From Paenibacillus flagellatus (GTDB lineage Bacteria > Bacillota > Bacilli > Paenibacillales > NBRC-103111), in NCBI RefSeq assembly GCF_003217775.1, contig NZ_QJVJ01000006.1, positions 62,001 to 126,000 of the forward strand: DNA of 64,000 nucleotides. The letters run 5' to 3'. A program made the position numbers and the translations under genes. This document shows, one piece after another, positions 8,269-16,086 of the stretch. The notes below the pieces were generated by a model that was not told where the DNA came from, did no database searches, and worked only from the letters and a program-made list of their open reading frames with translations. Each line of letters starts with the position of its first letter. Position 1 is the stretch's first letter.

Positions 8269-9177
8269 CTAGTGAATATCCTTTTTCTTGAACCGGCCGC
8301 CCTTCACGTCGTGGATGTTGCCCACGGCGAGGAACGCGCCCGGATCGAGCTCCTCGACGATCGACTTCATCTTCGCTTCCTCGAGGCGGGTGATGACGCA
8401 GAAGATGACCCGCTTCTCGCCGCCCGTAAACGCGCCTTCCCCGTGCAAATACGTGACCCCGCGGCCGAGACGCTGAATGATCGCCTGGCCGATGTCATCG
8501 TGCTTCTCGCTGATGATCCATACCGACTTCGACTCGTCGAACCCTTCGATGATGACGTCGATCATCTTATACGCAATAAAGTAAGCGATCAGCGAATACA
8601 TCGCGCGGTCCCAGCCGAAGACGAAGCCGGCGCTGGCGAGAATGAACACGTTGAAAAACATGACGATTTCGCCGACCGAGAACGGCGACTTCTTCGTGAT
8701 GAGAATCGCCACGATTTCCGTCCCGTCCAGCGAGCCGCCGAAACGGATGACCATGCCGACGCCGACGCCCAGGATGATGCCGCCGAATACGGAAGCGAGC
8801 AGCGGATCGTCCGTCAGCGGCTGGACGGAATGGAGCAGCCACGTGCCGGCCGACATGATGACGACGGCGTATAGGGTGGAGATGGCGAACGTTTTGCCGA
8901 TCTGCTTATACCCCAAGTAAAAGAACGGAAGATTGAGAACGAGCAGGAAAATGCCGAGCGGCAGTCCGGTTAACGCGGACGTAATGATCGAGATGCCGAC
9001 GATGCCGCCGTCGATAATATTGTTCGGAACCAGGAAAATTTCCAGGCCGACCGAGAACAGCGCCGCCCCGAACGTAAGGAACAGCACCCGTTGGACGAAT
9101 TGCATCCGGGTCATTTGCGAATGGGTATGTTGGGGATGCGTTTGCGTTTGTTGCAGCTGTACAGTGTCTGTTTTCAT
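8269..9177 (-). CDS. YitT family membrane protein (DUF2179)
   Basis: The 302-residue protein has a hydrophilic, His/Gln-rich N-terminus and then five to six membrane segments. The YitT signature GGSLDGTEIVAILITKK lies near the middle, and a soluble C-terminal DUF2179 domain follows (FFIVITR-like ERVIFCVITRLEEAKMKSIV). LVPNNIIDGGIVGISII near the N-terminus is also typical. The biochemical role of the family is not established. It stands alone between a shared terminator and a small membrane-protein gene. A more divergent paralogue lies at 12725-13609. Confidence 0.9.
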   Translation of the reverse strand: MKTDTVQLQQTQTHPQHTHSQMTRMQFVQRVLFLTFGAALFSVGLEIFLVPNNIIDGGIVGISIITSALTGLPLGIFLLVLNLPFFYLGYKQIGKTFAISTLYAVVIMSAGTWLLHSVQPLTDDPLLASVFGGIILGVGVGMVIRFGGSLDGTEIVAILITKKSPFSVGEIVMFFNVFILASAGFVFGWDRAMYSLIAYFIAYKMIDVIIEGFDESKSVWIISEKHDDIGQAIIQRLGRGVTYLHGEGAFTGGEKRVIFCVITRLEEAKMKSIVEELDPGAFLAVGNIHDVKGGRFKKKDIH

Positions 9178-9300
9178 CGTAATCCTCCCTGTAGCGATGC
9201 GCGCAAGGCGCAGGCGCAGCCAAACAAGCCCGCGCGATTGCGGCTCAGTATGGCAGGCAAGTCGACTCGGCTTGCCACGGACGGGTCGGCGCGAATGTCG

Positions 9301-9645
9301 CTACAACGAGACGTATACGGAAGTGAATTTGATCGGACGAAGAAGCAATCTCCTCATCAGCAGAGGAATCGCTCGAGCTTGCCGAAGCAGCATGGCGGAG
9401 ATGACGAAGCCGACCGGGAACGCCATTTGCGAGAAGACCGCAAACGGTAAAGCTTCCTCCGGCTTCTCGAAATTTTGGACGGCCGCGCTGGCCGAAGAGC
9501 ATCCCGCCCCCCCTGCAGATACGGCGGGAATGGCGCTGGATACGGGGGTGACGACCGATTCGATCGTCGGCATGAGAAACGACCAGAGGAGAGCGAAAGC
9601 GACGATCGCCTTCAGATGTATCCGACACACCTTCGCAACGTTCAT
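9301..9645 (-). CDS. Small membrane protein of unknown function, copy 1
   Basis: I set the start at ATG 9645 because GGGGAGGGGGGG lies just upstream; this gives 114 residues. A hydrophobic N-terminal helix reads AIVAFALLWSFLMPTIESVV and is followed by TPVSSAIPAVSA. A second hydrophobic stretch (FAVFSQMAFPVGFVISAMLL) and a basic, leucine-rich tail follow. A second gene at 15536-15883 has the same organisation, length and LLW(S/T)FL-PT-E-VVTPVS--IPAVSA signature. I recognise no known family. Two maintained copies with good ribosome sites argue that it is a real gene, probably an integral membrane or exported peptide. Confidence 0.6.
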   Translation of the reverse strand: MNVAKVCRIHLKAIVAFALLWSFLMPTIESVVTPVSSAIPAVSAGGAGCSSASAAVQNFEKPEEALPFAVFSQMAFPVGFVISAMLLRQARAIPLLMRRLLLRPIKFTSVYVSL

Positions 9646-9790
9646 ACTTCCCCCCCTCCCCGCAAGTCTCTCTAAAGCCATAATACCACAAATTTGCCCA
9701 ATTTTCAAAAAGAATGCAACGGAACGGCATCTTTGGTCCGTTTCCCTCGCATTATCTCCGAATATCACTCCTAATGTAAGCTCTTACGCG

Positions 9791-9832
9791 GAAAGAAAAA
9801 AGCCCGAGCCGCGCGAAAACATCGGTTTTCGC
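9791..9832 (-). terminator. Terminator after the MFS gene
   Basis: On the minus strand, a perfect hairpin (GCGAAAAC, loop of four, GTTTTCGC; 9813-9832) is followed by CGGCTCGGGC and a run of six T. Confidence 0.6.
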
Positions 9833-9868
9833 AGCGGAGCTCCGGCTGCGGATGCGGGCGAGCTCCCC

Positions 9869-11116
9869 TTACTTTCGCTTGCGCAACACGCGGCCGAACA
9901 CGATCAAAAGCGGCGACAGCAAAGCGGCTGCCGCGAGAAGCGACGCCCGGACCGAGTACCGGCTCCCGACGAGGCCGACGAGCGGACCGCCCGCCGTTTG
10001 CCCGAGCGCATCCGACTGGCCCATCATCGATAGGACGGTCGCGCGCACCTTGCTTTCGATGTTTTGGTTGAGCCACGTATCGTATATCGGTCCGGACAGC
10101 GACCGGATGACGCCGAGCGCCAAGACGGAGCCGAACGCCCAGGCGAAGCCGGGCGAAAGCGCGAACGACGCGATCGCGGCGATGCGCAAGCCGGTCAGCA
10201 CGAACATGCTCGTGACGATATGGCGGGTGTTGTCCATATCGAGACGTCTTTCGGCGATTCGGACGGCGATCAGGCTCAGCACCGTGACGAGAACGGATAT
10301 GACGCCGAACCAGGCCGCCATCGACAGCGGGACGCCGTCCGGGAACCCGATCCCGCCGATCATATGGGCTTCCCACAGCCGGTCGTACCCCTCGGACGCC
10401 GCGCCGCCGAACAGCGTCACGACGACGATCGCGATCAGCACCGGCCGATGGCGAACGGCGTTCACGCCCGTGAGCCATGTCGTCTTCATGTCCCGGAACG
10501 GGGAGGCGCCGGCGACGCGCTCCGCCGGGACGAAGTTCGTTTCCGTCATGCGCGCGACAAGGAAAAAGCCGAGGCCGGCATACAGCAATCCGCCGACGAC
10601 ATACGGAACGTTCGGGGCGACGGTCGAAAGGCCGACGCTAAGCGCGATGCCGGCCAAGGTCGCGATCAGCGACAGCCGTTTGACGCGCATGAACAGACGC
10701 CCGACGTCGGCTTCGCCCGCTTCGTCGACGATCCAAGCCGTTTCGGCGCCGCTGATCAGCGTATAGCCGATGCCGCAAACGACCTGCGAGACGAGTATCC
10801 AGGCGAGCGCGGGCACGGCGGGTGCGGGCGAATCGAGCCAAGGGACGAGCCCCTGCAGGACGAAGCCGGCGCCGAGCGCGAACACCCCCGAGAGGACCGA
10901 CAGCCGGCGGCCGTACGTGTCCGCGACGACCCCCGTTATCCCTTCGAACAAGAGCACGGTCGCTTCGAGAGCCGTTCCCACAAGGAGCAGCTCGAACGGG
11001 CTTAATCGAAGCTCCGCGACGTAATAGATCGCATACGTCGTAAACATCGTCGCATTGGCGAGCGACTCGACGATTTTCATAACGGCATACAGCAGAGACG
11101 CGCGATGGTTTTTCAA
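9869..11116 (-). CDS. MFS transporter
   Basis: The 415-residue protein starts at TTG 11116, with AAAGGCGG eight bases upstream. It has about twelve hydrophobic segments. The MFS signature between helices 2 and 3 is clear (GITGVVADTYGRRLSVLSGV, residues near 55-75), followed by a helix start resembling drug and metabolite efflux carriers of the YxlH/TetA-like branch. The substrate cannot be read. A 42-codon gene precedes it by 98 bases on the same strand and may be cotranscribed. A stem-loop terminator follows at 9791-9832. Confidence 0.85.
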   Translation of the reverse strand: MKNHRASLLYAVMKIVESLANATMFTTYAIYYVAELRLSPFELLLVGTALEATVLLFEGITGVVADTYGRRLSVLSGVFALGAGFVLQGLVPWLDSPAPAVPALAWILVSQVVCGIGYTLISGAETAWIVDEAGEADVGRLFMRVKRLSLIATLAGIALSVGLSTVAPNVPYVVGGLLYAGLGFFLVARMTETNFVPAERVAGASPFRDMKTTWLTGVNAVRHRPVLIAIVVVTLFGGAASEGYDRLWEAHMIGGIGFPDGVPLSMAAWFGVISVLVTVLSLIAVRIAERRLDMDNTRHIVTSMFVLTGLRIAAIASFALSPGFAWAFGSVLALGVIRSLSGPIYDTWLNQNIESKVRATVLSMMGQSDALGQTAGGPLVGLVGSRYSVRASLLAAAALLSPLLIVFGRVLRKRK

Positions 11117-11214
11117 AATGTTGTCCGCCTTTCAGGCGAACGGAGGCCATCCATCCAGTCGGCAATGCGATGAAGCTTGGCAGGCATGGGGCGGCGGGAT
11201 GCGCCCCGTTCCCG

Positions 11215-11343
11215 TTACAATCTCGTTCTTCTTTGCAGCCCGACCGCGCGACAAGCATCCGCTATCGCGTTGCGCGCACCGTCCGCCGTTCGTTTTTCGT
11301 TATTTTGGAATTCGTCTGCCATTCGTTTGCTGAATCGTCTCAT
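11215..11343 (-). CDS. Possible 42-residue basic small protein
   Basis: An open frame of 42 codons starts at ATG 11343, preceded by AACGGAGG with eight bases of spacing, and ends with TAA at 11215. The product is highly charged, with Arg/Lys-rich ends (it starts MRRFSKRMADEFQNN) and one cysteine. No family is recognised. The strong ribosome site and its position in front of the MFS gene make it a credible small protein or translated leader. The high GC content also makes chance frames common, so confidence is moderate. Confidence 0.4.
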   Translation of the reverse strand: MRRFSKRMADEFQNNEKRTADGARNAIADACRAVGLQRRTRL

Positions 11344-11431
11344 TTCGGACACCTCCGTTAATCGTTACCATCCAGTTTTACGCGTCAAGCCTGCAAAGTA
11401 AAGCGAAAAGTCGATTATAACCGAATGCGGC

Positions 11432-11485
11432 GAAAAAAAACGGGAGCTTCCCGCAGAGCTTCTCGCTCCGTCGGGAAACTCCCGT
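11432..11485 (-). terminator. Terminator after the Gfo/Idh/MocA gene
   Basis: On the minus strand, ACGGGAG and CTCCCGT pair (11440-11485), extended by an internal TTCCCG/CGGGAA pair. A run of eight T follows (A8 at 11433-11440 on the plus strand). It closes the oxidoreductase gene at 11510. Confidence 0.8.
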
Positions 11486-11509
11486 TCTCGTCGCTAGTGC
11501 GTCGGCGAA

Positions 11510-12577
11510 TTAGCGGATCGGCTTGTGCGGCTTCCACGCCTCGTCGAGTCCGAGCCCGCGCAAGTCGGCGACCGTCCCGTTCCGCTCGGCCTCGTACAGC
11601 CGCCAAATGACCCGCAATCCTTGCAGGCTCGTCGGCCCGTCCGTCATCGGGCGGGAGCCGTCGCGGATGCAATCGAGGAAATGCTCCAGCTCGTGATGCG
11701 TGAACTTGCCCGACGCGTCGGCCTCGTACAGGACGGTCGTACGCGATGCCGTATCGAGGTTCGCCTTCTCTTCCTTGATGTGCGTATGCGCGTACAGCTT
11801 GCGCTCGGCCAGGTTGATTTCGAGCATCCCTTCCGTGCAGTGGGCGTGAATGCTCCAGCCGAGCCTCGTCCCTCGGGCCCCCCACGTGCCGAAATGATAG
11901 CCGAGAGCGCCGCTCTCGAACTCGATCGTCACGTTGCTCGTTCCTTCCCGTTCCATCCAAGGCGTGCCGAAGTTCGTCCCGATATGCGTTCCCCGCACCG
12001 GCCTGCCGAGCAGCCAGAGCAGCAAATCGACGTAATGGCAGCCGTGGCTGAAAAATTGCCCGCCCCCGAGCCGATCCGCGGAAAGCGCCCAGTGGCCGTC
12101 ATAGTACCGGGTGAACTGCTCCGTCCAGACGGACATTTGGAAGCAGTCGCCGTACGCCTTCGCGTCGAGAAGCTCCTTCAGCTTCCGGACGATCGGCCAA
12201 AAGCGGACCGGGTAAGCGGTCATCAGCACTTTGCCGGCACGCTCCGCCGTCTCGATCAAATCGATGCACTGCTGCTCCGTATTGCACATCGGCTTCTCCA
12301 TCAGGACGTGCTTGCCCGCCTCGAGGCAGGCGAGCCCCACCTCGTAATGGAGGTCGTGCGGCAGCACGACGAGCACGGCGTCCACATGGCCGAGCAGCTC
12401 CCGGTAATCGGTGACGGCGACCTTGGCGCCGGTCAGCTCCGCGGCTTGGTGCGCGCGCTCCGGCACGACGTCGCATACGGCGGCGATCTCCACCCGGTCT
12501 GCCAAATGATGGAATCCACCGGCGTGCGCTCCCGTCATGCCGCCGCAGCCGATAATGCCCAGACGAATCGTTGTCAT
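11510..12577 (-). CDS. Gfo/Idh/MocA family oxidoreductase, copy 1
   Basis: The 355-residue protein has an N-terminal Rossmann fold (LGIIGCGGMTGAHAGGF at residues 6-22) and the family EKP motif (LMEKPMCNTE, around 92-101). The substrate domain contains GGGQFFSHGCHYVDLLLWLL, whose histidine and aspartate are typical of sugar dehydrogenases. It probably oxidises or reduces a sugar, inositol or amino sugar with NAD(P). The gene stands alone, with its own terminator. A close paralogue lies at 62214-63269 beside a carbohydrate locus; the two share long identical blocks, including the stretch around FESGA-GYHFGTWGARGTRLG. Confidence 0.9.
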   Translation of the reverse strand: MTTIRLGIIGCGGMTGAHAGGFHHLADRVEIAAVCDVVPERAHQAAELTGAKVAVTDYRELLGHVDAVLVVLPHDLHYEVGLACLEAGKHVLMEKPMCNTEQQCIDLIETAERAGKVLMTAYPVRFWPIVRKLKELLDAKAYGDCFQMSVWTEQFTRYYDGHWALSADRLGGGQFFSHGCHYVDLLLWLLGRPVRGTHIGTNFGTPWMEREGTSNVTIEFESGALGYHFGTWGARGTRLGWSIHAHCTEGMLEINLAERKLYAHTHIKEEKANLDTASRTTVLYEADASGKFTHHELEHFLDCIRDGSRPMTDGPTSLQGLRVIWRLYEAERNGTVADLRGLGLDEAWKPHKPIR

Positions 12578-12724
12578 GGCGTTCTTCCTTTCCCCCGCTT
12601 GGTTTGCTGAAGATTCCAGCGTTTCTCACACCTCCATCTTATCCCGATTGCAGGGGACATTCTTTGTCTTCCCGGTCCTAAGTTTTGCACTTTTCGCACT
12701 TCGCCTCCGTGCAGCCGCGGCCGG

Positions 12725-13609
12725 TTACGGCCCGTAAGGAGCCTCGTGCCGGCCGCCGCCCCCTTCGACCGCGGTCGCGGTCAGCTCGGCGGCGGGGTCC
12801 GCCCCGCGGACCTCCTCGCGAAGCGCGCGCTCGCGCTCGCGGGCGACGATGGCGACGAGACAATCGCTCTCCGCGGCGGATGCGTGCGGACCGCGGAGGA
12901 ACGTCACGTCGCCGCCGAGACGCTCCGTCAGCCTCGTCCGCACGTCGTGCGGGCGCCCGGAGCGGATGACGACCATCGTATGGCGGCGGAACCGGCGCAC
13001 CGTCGCTTCGAGCGACTTGTACGCCGCATAATACGCGATGGCCGAATACAGCGCGCGCTCCCAGCCGAACGCGAAGCCGGCCAGCGCCAGGACGGCCAGA
13101 TGGAAAAGCGCGACGAGCTCCGCCGCCGACAGCGGCACCTTCGGCCGGAGGCGAAAGGCGGTCTCGCGCAAGCCGTCCGTATACGCGCCGACGCGAAGGA
13201 CGAGCCCCGCGCCGGAGCCGATCGCGAGGCCGCCGAGCACCGACGCCGCGAGCGCATGCTCGGTCAGCGGCGGCACCGGCTCGAGCGCGAGCGCCGCGGC
13301 CGCCGTCGCGCCGAGAGCGGCCGTCCGGGCCAGGACGGAGCGCAGGCCGCTCCCGGGACGTTTCAGGAACAGGAACGGTACGTTCAGAGCGAGAAGCAGC
13401 AGCCCCATCCGCATCTCCGTCACGTGCGAGAGCACGATCGAGATGCCCTGCGTGCCGCCCGCCACGAGCCGGTTCGGCTTCAGGAACAGCTCGAGCCCGA
13501 CCGCGATGAGGGCGATGCCCGCGCAAAACGAGACGGCGGCGGGCGCACCGCCGACCATACGCCGCCACATACCGCCGGCCGGGCAACCGAACTTCGCCCC
13601 GCGCCGCAT
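12725..13609 (-). CDS. YitT family protein (divergent), in operon with khtTU
   Basis: The 294-residue protein has the YitT arrangement: N-terminal membrane segments (ALIAVGLELFLKPNRLVAGG, then TQGISIVL), further helices, and a soluble C-terminal domain. It departs from the usual GGS-DG motif, reading GAYTDGLRETAFRLRPK, so it may be functionally divergent. It starts four bases after the khtU stop, with GGAAGG inside the khtU tail, so it is almost certainly translated with khtT and khtU. That context suggests a role in ion or pH homeostasis, but this is inference. The C-terminus is unusually Ala/Arg/Glu-rich. Confidence 0.8.
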   Translation of the reverse strand: MRRGAKFGCPAGGMWRRMVGGAPAAVSFCAGIALIAVGLELFLKPNRLVAGGTQGISIVLSHVTEMRMGLLLLALNVPFLFLKRPGSGLRSVLARTAALGATAAAALALEPVPPLTEHALAASVLGGLAIGSGAGLVLRVGAYTDGLRETAFRLRPKVPLSAAELVALFHLAVLALAGFAFGWERALYSAIAYYAAYKSLEATVRRFRRHTMVVIRSGRPHDVRTRLTERLGGDVTFLRGPHASAAESDCLVAIVARERERALREEVRGADPAAELTATAVEGGGGRHEAPYGP

Positions 13610-13613
13610 CGCG

Positions 13614-14879
13614 TCAACCTTCCTTCTCCGCGGCCGGTGCCGAAGCCGCCGCCGCGGACGTGTCGGAGGGGCCGACAGCGGCCGCAGACGGCCGCTCCTC
13701 TCCCAACAGCGGACGTACGAGCCGGTAGACGCGCTTCGACTCCTTCGTCAGCAGCGGGCCGAGTATGGCCAGCAGCAGGACGTACAGGGCGGCGAACGGC
13801 TGCAAAACCGCGAGCAGCCCGCCCGCTTTGCCGAGATTCGCCATGACGATCGAAAACTCGCCGCGCGACACGATCGTCAAGCCGATATTGACCGACGCCT
13901 TCGCCGACAGGCCGGCGCTTCGCCCCGCCAGCAGGCCTGCGGCGAAATTGCCGGCGAGCGTCACCGCCACGGCGGCGAGCGACAGCCATACCGCTCCGCC
14001 GAGCGTCGTCGGATCGATCGTCAGCCCGAAGCTGAAAAAGAACATCGCGCCGAAAAAATCGCGAAACGGCAGGATGAGATGCTCGATCCGCTTCATATGC
14101 TCGGTTTCCGCCAGCACGAGGCCGACGAGCAGCGCGCCGATCGCTTCCGCGACGTGGATCGTCTCGGAGAAGCCGGCGACGACCATCAAGCCGCCGAAAA
14201 TGACGAGCAGGAACAGCTCGTTGGAGCGGATGTCGAGCGCTTTGTTGAGCAGCGGCACCGCCTTGCGGCCGATGACGAGGACGGCGAGCATGAACGCGAG
14301 GGCGACGAAGGCGGACAGCGCCACTCCGGCGACCGAGGTCGAGCCGCTCAGCAGAAGCCCCGACAAAATCGAGATGTACACGGCGAGGAACACGTCCTCG
14401 AACATGATGATGCCGAGAATCATCTCCGTCTCCGGATTGGCCGTCCGCTTCAGGTCGACGAGCACCTTGGCCACGATCGCGCTGGACGAAATCGTCGTAA
14501 TGCCGGCGATGACGAGCATCTCCTTGTACGGCATCCCCGCCAGCAGGCCGAACAGCAGGCCGAGCGTAAAATTGATGGCGATGTAAATCGTCCCGCCCAC
14601 GACGATCGAACGGCCCGACCGGATGAGGCGGCCGACCGAAAATTCCAGACCGAGATAAAAGAGCAAAAACAATACCCCGAGCCTCCCCATGAATTCGATC
14701 AGAGGAGCGCTCTCGATAAAGCGGAAGTCGAACACGCCGAGCTTGGGCGCATGCGGCCCGACGGCCATGCCGATCAAGATGTAGAACGGAATGACGGAAA
14801 ATCGCAGCCGGGCCGACAGCAGTCCGGCTATGGCGATCAGGACGACGGCGAGACCGATTTCGAGAACGAGGTGATCCAT
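13614..14879 (-). CDS. khtU: CPA2-type K+/H+ antiporter
   Basis: The start is ATG 14879, two bases after the upstream stop, giving 421 residues. The protein has about twelve membrane segments and the CPA2 features: GRLGVLFLLFYLGLEF, then SSSAIVAKVLVDL, and a C-terminal core including GLTIVSRGEFSIVMANLG. The gene pair matches the KhtT-KhtU system of Bacillus, in which KhtU exports K+ (and NH4+) and KhtT gates it. In B. subtilis the operon starts with a small gene (khtS) that is missing here, and a YitT-family gene is appended instead. The Ala/Glu-rich tail is not conserved in the family. Confidence 0.85.
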   Translation of the reverse strand: MDHLVLEIGLAVVLIAIAGLLSARLRFSVIPFYILIGMAVGPHAPKLGVFDFRFIESAPLIEFMGRLGVLFLLFYLGLEFSVGRLIRSGRSIVVGGTIYIAINFTLGLLFGLLAGMPYKEMLVIAGITTISSSAIVAKVLVDLKRTANPETEMILGIIMFEDVFLAVYISILSGLLLSGSTSVAGVALSAFVALAFMLAVLVIGRKAVPLLNKALDIRSNELFLLVIFGGLMVVAGFSETIHVAEAIGALLVGLVLAETEHMKRIEHLILPFRDFFGAMFFFSFGLTIDPTTLGGAVWLSLAAVAVTLAGNFAAGLLAGRSAGLSAKASVNIGLTIVSRGEFSIVMANLGKAGGLLAVLQPFAALYVLLLAILGPLLTKESKRVYRLVRPLLGEERPSAAAVGPSDTSAAAASAPAAEKEG

Positions 14880-14881
14880 CG

Positions 14882-15379
14882 TCACAGTCCCCCGTTCTGC
14901 AGCAGCCGCTTGAGCAGCTTCAATTGCCCCCGTTCGCCGGCGACGACCAGCGTGCCTTCGGCGGCCAGCCGATACGAAGGTCCCGGGTTGATTTGCGACG
15001 TACGGTCCAGGCCGACGGCCGCGATAATCGTCGCGCCGGTCGTCCGGCGGACGTCCAGCTCGCCGATCGTCCTGCCCACGCAGGCGAAGCCGGCGTCGAT
15101 GCGAAACCACTCGATGACCAGGTCGTGCAGCGCGACCTCGATCGTCTCGAGCGCCTTGGGCTTATAGTTCATTCCGCCGAGAATGGCGGCAACGGCTCTC
15201 GCTTCGTCGTCTTCCAGCGTCATCGTCGAGACGGCCTCATCCGGCTCGCGGTGATCGAATTGGTATACTTCCCGTCTGCCGTCGTCGTGGACGACGATGA
15301 CGAGCTTGAGCCGCTCTCGCGTCTCCACTTCATATTTGCGGCCGATTCCCGGCAAATCCGATTCTCGGATTGGTTTCAT
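14882..15379 (-). CDS. khtT: Regulatory subunit of the K+/H+ antiporter (RCK_C/TrkA-C domain)
   Basis: I place the start at ATG 15379 (MKPIRESDLPGIGRKYEVET), a few bases after GGGAGGTC; this gives 165 residues, the usual KhtT length. The N-terminal half carries the KhtT pattern (LPGIGRKYE and YQFDHREPDE-like segments). The C-terminal half (about 85-165) is an RCK_C ligand-binding domain (LVIEWFRIDAGFACVGRTIG; GTLVVAGERGQLKLLKRLL). It is a cytoplasmic peripheral protein that gates KhtU, known in Bacillus to respond to cyclic di-AMP and pH. It is translationally coupled to khtU two bases downstream. Confidence 0.85.
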   Translation of the reverse strand: MKPIRESDLPGIGRKYEVETRERLKLVIVVHDDGRREVYQFDHREPDEAVSTMTLEDDEARAVAAILGGMNYKPKALETIEVALHDLVIEWFRIDAGFACVGRTIGELDVRRTTGATIIAAVGLDRTSQINPGPSYRLAAEGTLVVAGERGQLKLLKRLLQNGGL

Positions 15380-15535
15380 GGATGACCTCCCGATTGTGTG
15401 ATAACGGCACAATCGGATGAGGGCGATGCCCGGATCGGGAGACGAGGCGCCTTTTTCGGGCATGCCAAACTACACCCGCGTACCGAGTGTTAAAAAATGG
15501 ATGTTTGTTAGGAAGGAAAAATAAGGACCAGGCCG

Positions 15536-15883
15536 TTATAAGTAACGGGAACCGAATCGGAGAGAACGCAGAAGAAGCTGCTTGCGGAGCAAAGCAACGG
15601 GGGGCGCGAATCGTTGCAGACGAATGCGGACGCGGTCCGCGCGGACGATCGCAATCGGAAACGGCATGAAAACGGCGACGAGCGCCAGCAGCAGACGAAG
15701 CTTCTGCACCGGGTGGGCCGGAGCGCCGCTGGGCGAATGGAAGGAAGCTTTGGCCGATACGGCGGGGATCGTCTTGGAAACCGGCGTCACGACACGCTCG
15801 GCGGTCGGCACGAGAAACGTCCACAGCAGCGACAGCGCGAAAGCGAGAAGAACGATCGTACGGACGTTGCGGGATAGCGTCAA
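15536..15883 (-). CDS. Small membrane protein of unknown function, copy 2
   Basis: The likely start is TTG at about 15883, preceded by an AAAGGAGG ribosome site nine bases upstream, giving 115 residues. The protein shares with the gene at 9301-9645 an N-terminal hydrophobic helix ending LLWTFLVPTAERVV, followed by TPVSKTIPAVSA. A second hydrophobic stretch (LLALVAVFMPFPIAIV) and a basic C-terminus (ALLRKQLLLRSLRFGSRYL) also match copy 1 in layout. No family is recognised. A longer in-frame extension to 16030 has no ribosome site. Location beside khtTU and hutI gives no functional hint. Confidence 0.6.
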   Translation of the reverse strand: MTLSRNVRTIVLLAFALSLLWTFLVPTAERVVTPVSKTIPAVSAKASFHSPSGAPAHPVQKLRLLLALVAVFMPFPIAIVRADRVRIRLQRFAPPVALLRKQLLLRSLRFGSRYL

Positions 15884-16051
15884 GCGGTTCGCCCTCCTTT
15901 CTGTCGATTTCCGTTTTATTTTATCATAATATTCGGTCAAATTCAAACAAATGGAACCTTTTACGTCACAATGAAAGGCATTATCTCCGTATATCGCCCG
16001 ATTTCTGATCCGTAATCGCGTTTTCGCCATTAATCCTCACGAATAAAGAAG

Positions 16052-16076
16052 CGACCGAACCGTGACGGTCCGATCG
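16052..16076 (-). terminator. Likely terminator of the liv-hut operon
   Basis: Just after hutI, the minus strand can form a stem between CGGACCGT and ACGGTTCGG-type arms, followed by CTTCTTTATT. The loop is short and the T run is interrupted. Confidence 0.4.
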
Positions 16077-16086
16077 CATCGTGGTC

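Noticed and set aside
13480-13989. Minus-strand frame of 169 codons over the khtU/YitT junction
   Set aside because: It is out of frame with both well-supported genes and has an Arg/Gly-rich shadow composition.
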